Shown here: positions 1 through 3,987 of the stretch, piece by piece | Layout of the letters: each line of letters opens with the position of its first letter | Numbering within the stretch: position 1 is the stretch's first letter | NCBI GenBank assembly: GCA_934647305.1 | Contig: CAKUFI010000112.1 | Coordinates: forward strand, 1 to 6,785 | Source: an uncultured Clostridia bacterium | GTDB lineage: Bacteria; Bacillota; Clostridia; Christensenellales; Aristaeellaceae | Direction: 5' to 3' | Length of the DNA: 6,785 nucleotides | Notes under the pieces: generated by a model | The model's database searches: none | The model's input: only the letters and a program-made list of their open reading frames with translations | Told to the model about the DNA's origin: nothing | Program-made: the position numbers and the translations under genes

Positions 1-99
1 GCAAGTGGGTGTCGGCCCTGCCGACCGGCGGCAGCAAGTGGGTGTCGGCCCTGCCGACCGGCGGCAGCAGGTGGGTGCAGGCTCAGCCTGCCGGGAGCG
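1..99 (-). repeat. 33-bp tandem hairpin repeat, left array (cut by window edge)
   Basis: Positions 1-33 and 34-66 are identical 33-bp units. A diverged third unit follows at 67-99. Each unit carries a quasi-palindrome with a 6-bp stem and a 3-nt loop: 11-25 and 44-58 (arms GTCGGC and GCCGAC read on the minus strand, loop AGG) and 77-91 (arms GCAGGC and GCCTGC, loop TGA). The units are joined by a linker containing CTGCCGCC on the minus strand. Bases 1-77 are the exact reverse complement of 6484-6560, so the same array occurs in the opposite orientation at the right of the window. The array probably continues beyond position 1. It is the distal part of the composite element described for 1-250. 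There are no unique spacers, so it is not CRISPR. Confidence 0.9.
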
Positions 100-169
100 G
101 GTGGAACCGGGCACTGCCCGGGGCGGCAATGCCGACCAGGAGTTTTCCGAAAGGCTCCGGAAAACCGAA

Positions 170-204
170 GAATCCGGGAAGTCCAATCTATGCTTCCCGG
201 ATTC
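170..204 (-). repeat. Stem-loop A, copy 1
   Basis: This is a perfect 12-bp inverted repeat (170-181 with 193-204) around an 11-nt loop (182-192). On the minus strand the arms are GAATCCGGGAAG and CTTCCCGGATTC and the loop is CATAGATTGGA. The loop is shared with the other four copies in the window, while the inner stem sequence is not. Confidence 0.92.
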
Positions 205-254
205 GTGTGCTGTCCGGCGGCAGCAAGTGGAACCGGGCACTGCCCGGGCCGGCG

Positions 255-461
255 TTACTCGACCGTGGCTTCGTAGCCGGCGGCCTTGACCGCGTCCACG
301 AGCGCCTGATCGGCGACCTCGTGCGCGAGGGTCACGACGGCCTGCTTCTTCTCCAGGCTGACCTCGACCGCGCTCACGCCGTCGACGGCCTCGAGCGCCT
401 TTTGCACGTGGGACACGCAGTGCATGCACATCATGCCCTCTACCTTAAGCGTCTTCGTCAT
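255..461 (-). CDS. copZ: Nested in-frame CopZ-like copper chaperone (internal start within copA)
   Basis: The last 68 codons of the copA frame encode a complete small HMA domain starting MTKTLKVEGMMCMHC, with metal-binding Cys12 and Cys15. This is the size and layout of free CopZ chaperones, which carry Cu(I) in the cytoplasm and hand it to CopA or CsoR. The internal ATG at 461 is preceded by AAGGAGG (470-476 on the plus strand as CCTCCTT) with an 8-nt spacer, as strong as the sites of the annotated genes. No stop codon separates it from the ATPase. Free CopZ made by internal initiation alongside the long fusion is therefore plausible. Alternatively the site is a relic of a formerly separate copZ after loss of the copA stop codon. 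The domain call is seen in sequence; separate translation is inference. Confidence 0.68.
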   Translation of the reverse strand: MTKTLKVEGMMCMHCVSHVQKALEAVDGVSAVEVSLEKKQAVVTLAHEVADQALVDAVKAAGYEATVE

Positions 462-2807
462 GGTTTTTTCCTCCTTCTCCGGCGATTTCACCGGGCAGTT
501 TTTATCCGCAAAGCCGGTCAGGAAGTCCGGCAGGGCGACGGGTTTGCGCCCCGAGCGCTTCGGCTTGCGCAGGGGGAAGAGATTGAGCCTGAGGGCGTTG
601 GAGACGACGCAGAAGCTGGACAGGCTCATGGCGGCCGCGCCGAACATCGGGCTCAGCGACAGGCCGAAGTGGGGAATGAGCGCGCCGGCAGCCAGCGGGA
701 TGCCGATGCAGTTGTACACGAACGCCCAGAACAGGTTCTCGCGGATGTTGACCAGCACCTGCCTGGACAGGCGGATGGCGGCGGGCACGTCGCTCAGGCG
801 GGAGTTGACCAGCACCACGTCGGCCGCGTCCAGCGCCACGTCCGCGCCCGCGCCGATGGCGATGCCCACGTCTGCGCGGGTGAGCGCCGGGGCGTCGTTG
901 ATGCCGTCGCCGACCATGGCCACCTTGCCGCAGTCGCGCAGGCGGCGCACGACCTCCTCCTTGTCGCCGGGCAGCACGTCGGAGACGACGGTTTCCAGGC
1001 CCACCTGACGCGCGATGGCGTCCGCGGTGCGCCTGTTGTCGCCGGTGAGCAGGATGACCTGAAGCCCCATGTCGCGCATCTCGCGGATGGCCTGGGCGCT
1101 TTCGGGCTTCACGGTGTCGGCCACCGCGATCAGGCCGAGCAGCTGATTCCCCTTCGCGAAGAACAGCGGCGTCTTGCCTTCTTCTGCCAGGCGCTCACCC
1201 AGCGCGCGGCCTTCCGCGGTCATCAGGCCCCTTTCGGTCATCAGCGCGGCGTTGCCGCCCAGCGCGTTTTCGTCGCCTACCCTGCCCTCCACGCCGTGCC
1301 CGGGCAGCGCGCGGAAGGACTCGGCCTCGGGGAAGGAGGCCTGCTTTTCCTGGGCGTACTGCATGACCGCGCGGGAGAGCGGGTGCTCGCTCTTGGCCTC
1401 GAGCGCGGCGGCGAGGGAGAGCAGCTCCTCCCCGGACGCGCCCGGAAGGGGGGACACGTCGGTCACGCGCATCCTGCCCTCGGTGACGGTGCCGGTCTTG
1501 TCGAGCACCACGAACTGCGTGCGGCCGGCGGCCTCGAGCGCGGCGGCGGTCTTAAAGAGGATGCCGTTCTTCGCGCCCAGCCCGCTGCCCACCATGATGG
1601 CGACCGGCGTGGCCAGACCCAGCGCGCACGGGCAGCTGATGACCAGCACGCTGATGGCGTGGGTCAATGCCTGAGAGAAGGGCGCGCCGGCGATCAGCCA
1701 GACGATCAGCGTGACCAGAGAAATGCCCATGACGACCGGCACGAACACGCCGGCCACCTTATCGGCGATCTTGGCGATGGGGGCCTTGGTCGCGGCGGCG
1801 TTCTCGACCAGCTCGATGATCTGGCTCAGGGTGGTGTCGCCGCCCACGCGGGTGGCCTCGCAGGTCAGGAAGCCCTGCTGATTGAGCGTGGCCGCGCTCA
1901 CCAGGCTGCCCTCCTGCTTGTCGACCGGCACGCTTTCGCCGGTCAGCGCGGACTCGTCCACGGCGCTCTCGCCGCGAAGCACCCTGCCGTCGACCGGCAC
2001 GCTCTCGCCCGGCCGCACGACGAAGGTGTCGCCCGGGGCGACCTGCTCGACGGGCACGGTGACCTCCTCGCCGTTTCGGAGGACGTGCGCGGTCTTCGGG
2101 GCCAGGTCCATCAGGCGGCGGATCGCGTCGGTGGTCTTGCCCTTGCTGCGCGCCTCAAGCAGCTTGCCCACGGTGATCAGGGTCAGGATCATGGCCGCCG
2201 ACTCGAAGTACAGCCCGTGCAGCGAGTGGTGAAGCGCCATGCCCTCCTTGGCGGTCATCGAGAACAGCAGCGCCGTGCTGTAGACGAACGACGCGCCGCT
2301 GCCCAGCGCCACCAGCGCGTCCATGTTGGGCGCGCCGCTCTTCAGGCTCTTAAAGCCGCTGACGAAGAAGCGCTGGTTGATGACCATCACCGCAATAGTC
2401 ATCAGCAGCTCGTACAGGCCGACCGCCATCGGGTGCTCCGTGAGGAAGCTGCCCATCGGCCAGCCCCACATCAGGCCGCCCATCGTCACGTACATCAGCG
2501 GCAGCATGAAGATCAGGCTGGCGATCAGACGCTTTTTCAGGCGCGGGGACTCGTGATCCTCCAGCGCCTCGCGCGCCGCGCTGTGCGCCTGCGCCGCCGG
2601 AGACGCGGCTTCAGGCTCCGCGCCGTAGCCCGCCGCCTCGACCGCCGCACAGATACCGTTCGCCGTGGCCGGCGCGGAAAACTCCACGTTCATCGACTGG
2701 GTCAGCAGGCTCACCGCCACGGACTGCACGCCCGCGACGCCCCTGACCGCCTTTTCCACATGCGCGCTGCACGCCGCGCACGTCATTCCTGTGACACGAA
2801 ATCTCAT
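255..2807 (-). CDS. copA: Copper-exporting P1B-type ATPase CopA with fused C-terminal CopZ domain
   Basis: This is a membrane ATPase predicted to move Cu(I) out of the cytoplasm (P1B-1 type). Numbering is from the chosen start, giving 850 residues. There is an N-terminal heavy-metal-associated domain with GMTCAAC (7-13), then membrane segments from about 94. The actuator TGES is near 289-292. The intramembrane metal site CPC is at 392-394. The phosphorylation loop DKTGT is at 436-440, the nucleotide-site HP at 475-476, TGDN at 588-591 and GDGIND at 633-638. Transmembrane helix 7 carries YN (698-699), and a Met/Ser-rich helix 8 lies near 727-731. A Lys/Glu-rich linker leads to a second metal-binding domain with GMMCMHC (791-797), unusual in lying at the C terminus. 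The start at 2807 is preferred because AAGGAGGT (2818-2825) precedes it. An in-frame ATG at 2828 overlaps that site and would add MKEVNTS. It lies downstream of csoR and is probably copper-induced through CsoR. The family assignment is very secure. Confidence 0.95.
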   Translation of the reverse strand: MRFRVTGMTCAACSAHVEKAVRGVAGVQSVAVSLLTQSMNVEFSAPATANGICAAVEAAGYGAEPEAASPAAQAHSAAREALEDHESPRLKKRLIASLIFMLPLMYVTMGGLMWGWPMGSFLTEHPMAVGLYELLMTIAVMVINQRFFVSGFKSLKSGAPNMDALVALGSGASFVYSTALLFSMTAKEGMALHHSLHGLYFESAAMILTLITVGKLLEARSKGKTTDAIRRLMDLAPKTAHVLRNGEEVTVPVEQVAPGDTFVVRPGESVPVDGRVLRGESAVDESALTGESVPVDKQEGSLVSAATLNQQGFLTCEATRVGGDTTLSQIIELVENAAATKAPIAKIADKVAGVFVPVVMGISLVTLIVWLIAGAPFSQALTHAISVLVISCPCALGLATPVAIMVGSGLGAKNGILFKTAAALEAAGRTQFVVLDKTGTVTEGRMRVTDVSPLPGASGEELLSLAAALEAKSEHPLSRAVMQYAQEKQASFPEAESFRALPGHGVEGRVGDENALGGNAALMTERGLMTAEGRALGERLAEEGKTPLFFAKGNQLLGLIAVADTVKPESAQAIREMRDMGLQVILLTGDNRRTADAIARQVGLETVVSDVLPGDKEEVVRRLRDCGKVAMVGDGINDAPALTRADVGIAIGAGADVALDAADVVLVNSRLSDVPAAIRLSRQVLVNIRENLFWAFVYNCIGIPLAAGALIPHFGLSLSPMFGAAAMSLSSFCVVSNALRLNLFPLRKPKRSGRKPVALPDFLTGFADKNCPVKSPEKEEKTMTKTLKVEGMMCMHCVSHVQKALEAVDGVSAVEVSLEKKQAVVTLAHEVADQALVDAVKAAGYEATVE
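470..476 (-). promoter_or_regulatory. Internal ribosome binding site for nested CopZ
   Basis: AAGGAGG on the minus strand lies 8 nt before the in-frame ATG at 461. In the long product these bases encode Glu/Lys residues of the linker before the second HMA domain. Confidence 0.7.
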
Positions 2808-2817
2808 AGAAGTATTA

Positions 2818-2825
2818 ACCTCCTT
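2818..2825 (-). promoter_or_regulatory. copA ribosome binding site deciding the start codon
   Basis: AAGGAGGT on the minus strand lies 10 nt before the ATG at 2807. The upstream in-frame ATG at 2828 overlaps this motif and has no comparable site of its own, so 2807 is favoured. The first residues then match the usual beginning of an HMA domain. Confidence 0.75.
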
Positions 2826-2828
2826 CAT

Positions 2829-2909
2829 GGTTGCGCTGGAGAGGCCGCCTTTCTAAGAAAGGCACCTCCCCAGACCCCTCCCGGAAAGCATATACTGTCG
2901 GTCGGCAGA
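2829..2909. other. Copper operon leader/spacer with small inverted repeat
   Basis: No gene is evident here. A 7-bp inverted repeat with a TAA loop occupies 2847-2863 (GCCTTTC and GAAAGGC). It is followed by a C-rich stretch beginning GGCACCTCCCC (2861-2871), an 11-mer that recurs at 6646-6656 in the right-end repeat cluster. No T-run follows on either strand, so it is not a convincing terminator. No convincing copA promoter or CsoR palindrome is visible. Confidence 0.5.
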
Positions 2910-2990
2910 GCCTGCACCCGGTTGCTGCCGCCGGTTCTTTCGACGAGTCGGCAGTGCCGACGGCCACCTGCTGCCGCGGGTTCTCTCGAC

Positions 2991-3025
2991 GAATTCAGGA
3001 ACCATAGATTGGAGTTCCTGAATTC
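2991..3025 (+). repeat. Stem-loop A, copy 2
   Basis: This is a perfect 12-bp stem (2991-3002 with 3014-3025) with arms GAATTCAGGAAC and GTTCCTGAATTC around the loop CATAGATTGGA. The loop is identical to copy 1 although much of the stem differs. Confidence 0.92.
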
Positions 3026-3029
3026 TGCG

Positions 3030-3053
3030 ATTTTCCGGGATTCCCCGGAAAAT
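3030..3053 (+). repeat. Stem-loop B of copy M1
   Basis: This is a perfect 10-bp inverted repeat with outer arm ATTTTCCGGG and loop ATTC, lying 4 nt after stem-loop A. Its counterpart at 6387-6410 has the same loop and spacing but a different stem. Confidence 0.85.
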
Positions 3054-3185
3054 TCATGTCGGCGCTGCCGACGCGGGGCAGGCTGAGCCTGCACTCGGTT
3101 GCTGCCGCCGGTTCTGGCGACGAGCTGGCAGTACCCGATGGCCGTAACTCTTATGGGGTACGACCTCAGGTTTTCCGACCACGAA

Positions 3186-3220
3186 GAATCTGGAGGCTCT
3201 AATTTATGGCCGACAGATTC
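3186..3220 (-). repeat. Stem-loop A, copy 3 (two mismatched pairs)
   Basis: Arms 3186-3197 and 3209-3220 surround the loop 3198-3208. On the minus strand the first arm is GAATCTGTCGGC, the loop CATAAATTAGA and the second arm GCCTCCAGATTC. Ten of twelve pairs match, with a 2x2 internal mismatch. The loop differs from the family by one internal A. Confidence 0.82.
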
Positions 3221-3319
3221 GTGTGGCCTCGGCGGCAGCCGGTGGGGCCGGGCACTGCCCGGTGGCCGACAGATTCGTGTGGCCTCGGCGGCAGCCAGTG
3301 GGGCCGGGCACTGCCCGGC
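3208..3319. repeat. 56-bp direct tandem duplication
   Basis: Units 3208-3263 and 3264-3319 are identical except at two positions (3241 G versus 3297 A; 3263 T versus 3319 C). Each contains a CCGGGC/GCCCGG hairpin and one arm of stem-loop A, so the array has two copies of that arm and one of its partner. Confidence 0.92.
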
Positions 3320-3335
3320 GGCCGCTCGATCGTTC

Positions 3336-3638
3336 CTATTTAAGCTTTTTGATGAGGTCGAGCGCTTCGGAGAGCACCTCGTCGTGGCCAGAGAGCACCT
3401 GTTCCCTGACGCAGGTGTTCAGGTGTTCCTGCAGGATCAGGTAGCCCAGGTTCTGCAGTGCGCTCTCGACCGCCGCGATCTGGGTGAGGACGTCGCCGCA
3501 GTAGCGGTTTTCGTCCAGCATTTTCTGAATGCCGCCCAGCTGGCCGATCATCCGGCTCAGGCGGTTTTTGAGCTGCCGCAGGGTTTCCTCGTCGCGCGGG
3601 GTATGCTTGCAGCGGCAGCAGGGGGGAGAGTTTTCCAT
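3336..3638 (-). CDS. csoR: CsoR-family copper-sensing transcriptional repressor
   Basis: This 100-residue all-helical repressor belongs to the CsoR/FrmR (DUF156) family. CsoR holds copper-efflux promoters off and releases DNA when Cu(I) binds. The copper-type ligand set is present: Cys47 (in NRYCGDV), then His72 and Cys76 (HLNTC), the C-H-C pattern with the preceding Tyr46 that separates CsoR from formaldehyde- or persulfide-sensing relatives. The N-terminal tail adds CCRCKH (7-12), extra potential metal ligands. The start at 3638 is supported by GGAGGT (3645-3650) with a 6-nt spacer. The gene lies upstream of copA on the same strand with a 528-nt gap, and its own promoter carries a CsoR-type palindrome, so it should be autoregulated. 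Length and motifs are normal for the family. Function is inferred from motifs and context. Confidence 0.95.
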   Translation of the reverse strand: MENSPPCCRCKHTPRDEETLRQLKNRLSRMIGQLGGIQKMLDENRYCGDVLTQIAAVESALQNLGYLILQEHLNTCVREQVLSGHDEVLSEALDLIKKLK

Positions 3639-3667
3639 GCGCCCACCTCCATAACCTACTCAATTCA

Positions 3668-3682
3668 TCGACTTTCCGTCGA
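3668..3682 (-). other. Short hairpin at predicted 5' end of csoR mRNA
   Basis: TCGAC and GTCGA form a 5-bp stem around a 5-nt loop just downstream of the -10 box. If transcription starts about 7 nt after that box, this hairpin would be at the extreme 5' end of the message, where it could stabilise it. It is short and could be chance. Confidence 0.3.
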
Positions 3683-3689
3683 CAAGTGC

Positions 3690-3718
3690 ATTATATACCC
3701 CTATGGGGTATTTGTCAA
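3690..3718 (-). promoter_or_regulatory. csoR (copper operon) promoter, consensus sigma-A type
   Basis: On the minus strand TTGACA (3713-3718) and TATAAT (3690-3695) are both perfect consensus hexamers separated by exactly 17 bp. The predicted transcription start is near 3683, giving a leader of about 45 nt before the csoR ATG. A promoter this strong fits a gene held down by a repressor. Confidence 0.92.
3695..3711. promoter_or_regulatory. CsoR operator palindrome inside the promoter spacer
   Basis: ATACCCC and GGGGTAT form a perfect 7-bp inverted repeat around TAT. It fills nearly the whole interval between the -35 and -10 boxes and overlaps the last base of the latter. TACCC/GGGTA-type palindromes are the known operator style of CsoR in Bacillota. 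A repressor bound here would block RNA polymerase directly. Confidence 0.9.
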
Positions 3719-3807
3719 CGCCGGTTTTCGTTAAGTTTGAGGACTGAGCACAGTGTGCCCGGAAGAGCGAGGAAACTTGCGCGCGGCGGTTCCGACTGAG
3801 AAAACTG

Positions 3808-3831
3808 AAAAAAACGCGCTTCGGAGAGCGC
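3808..3831 (-). terminator. Terminator-like hairpin without an upstream gene
   Basis: On the minus strand a 5-bp GC-rich stem (arms GCGCT and AGCGC, 6-nt loop) is followed, after one G, by seven T. It lies about 90 bp upstream of the csoR promoter and points toward it. No minus-strand gene ends here, so it may insulate the copper promoter from antisense transcription or end a small unannotated transcript. The short stem makes this uncertain. Confidence 0.4.
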
Positions 3832-3974
3832 CTGCCTGTCGGGGGAGACGCTGCGGAATGACTGGTGAAACCTGAAAACACAGAACCGCGCCGCATTTGG
3901 AAGTTCGATTAGTCCCGCCTGCGTATTTTGCGAATAACTGTCCATACTGAGGAATAGAGAATCAATGGAAGGAC

Positions 3975-3980
3975 AGGAGG
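3975..3980 (+). promoter_or_regulatory. Ribosome binding site of the nucleotidyltransferase gene
   Basis: AGGAGG lies 7 nt before the ATG at 3988, supporting this start. The protein then begins MKAMIMAGGEGTRLRP, the normal extreme N terminus of nucleotidyltransferases. Confidence 0.85.
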
Positions 3981-3987
3981 AACGGGT

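Larger units (their letters stand above)
1..250 (-). repeat. Composite hairpin element, copy L, just downstream of copAZ
   Basis: Read on the minus strand, in the same direction as copAZ, the order is: triloop hairpin 247-233 (CCGGGC, loop AGT, GCCCGG); a 28-nt linker; stem-loop A 204-170 (12-bp stem, 11-nt loop); a 4-nt gap; stem-loop B 165-142 (10-bp stem with one G-U pair on this strand, 4-nt loop); an imperfect triloop hairpin 136-122; an AGT hairpin 121-107; a TGA hairpin 91-77; and AGG hairpins 58-44 and 25-11. The first hairpin begins 7 nt after the copAZ stop codon. No T-run follows any hairpin, so a classical intrinsic terminator is not evident. I do not know this element as a named family. 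It resembles REP/BIME-type intergenic palindromes in style only. Confidence 0.85.
2910..3143 (+). repeat. Composite hairpin element, copy M1, between csoR and copA (antisense to both)
   Basis: On the plus strand the order is: triloop hairpin 2947-2961 (GTCGGC, loop AGT, GCCGAC); a 29-nt linker; stem-loop A 2991-3025; a 4-nt gap; stem-loop B 3030-3053 (perfect 10-bp stem, loop ATTC); a 4-nt gap; a GCT hairpin 3058-3072; and a TGA hairpin 3078-3092. Bases 2910-2964 recur with mismatches at 3087-3143, giving a direct-repeat period of 177 bp. The second, degenerate unit is cut short where copy M2 begins. The order and gaps match copies L and R. This copy reads opposite to the flanking genes. Confidence 0.85.
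3186..3319 (-). repeat. Composite hairpin element, copy M2, downstream of csoR, with 56-bp duplication
   Basis: Read on the minus strand, in the csoR direction, it starts with an AGT hairpin 3318-3304. It continues into a linker plus only the first arm of stem-loop A, then restarts with a second AGT hairpin 3262-3248, a 27-nt linker and a full stem-loop A (3220-3186). The restart comes from a 56-bp tandem duplication (3208-3263 and 3264-3319) differing at two positions. Stem-loop B is not recognisable after 3186. The first hairpin begins 17 nt after the csoR stop codon. Confidence 0.8.
3720..3987. other. Divergent intergenic region
   Basis: This region separates csoR from the plus-strand sugar enzyme gene. 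It is less GC-rich than its surroundings and contains no hairpin repeat of the composite family. One terminator-like hairpin points left (3808-3831). I could not identify a convincing promoter for the plus-strand gene; TTGCGA at 3928-3933 lacks a good -10 partner. Open frames here lack ribosome binding sites and are not called as genes. Confidence 0.6.

Noticed and set aside
1..99. CRISPR array
   Set aside because: The 33-bp units are directly adjacent without unique spacers and each is itself a hairpin. No cas genes are present.
2808..2828. copA start at the upstream ATG (2828)
   Set aside because: That ATG overlaps the AAGGAGGT motif that properly serves the ATG at 2807, and it adds residues not typical of the HMA domain start.
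2847..2863. Intrinsic terminator in front of copA
   Set aside because: The 7-bp hairpin has no T-run on either strand.
9..3086. Long plus-strand open frame of 1025 codons antisense to copA
   Set aside because: It lies opposite the secure copA gene, is rich in Arg/His/Ala typical of an antisense frame in GC-rich DNA, and has no ribosome binding site or recognisable domain.
3131..3161. Second CsoR operator upstream of copA (GTACCC and GGGTAC)
   Set aside because: The half sites are 19 nt apart, too far for a CsoR palindrome. They lie in degenerate repeat sequence and have no promoter hexamers around them.
3715..3945. Possible 76-residue minus-strand protein starting at the ATG at 3945
   Set aside because: No ribosome binding site precedes it, it runs through the terminator-like hairpin and up to the csoR promoter, and the product matches nothing I recognise.
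3938..3976. Stem CTGTCC/GGACAG that could mask the ribosome binding site of the sugar enzyme gene
   Set aside because: Only 6 bp with a 27-nt loop, and it reaches only the edge of the AGGAGG. Too weak to call a regulatory element.
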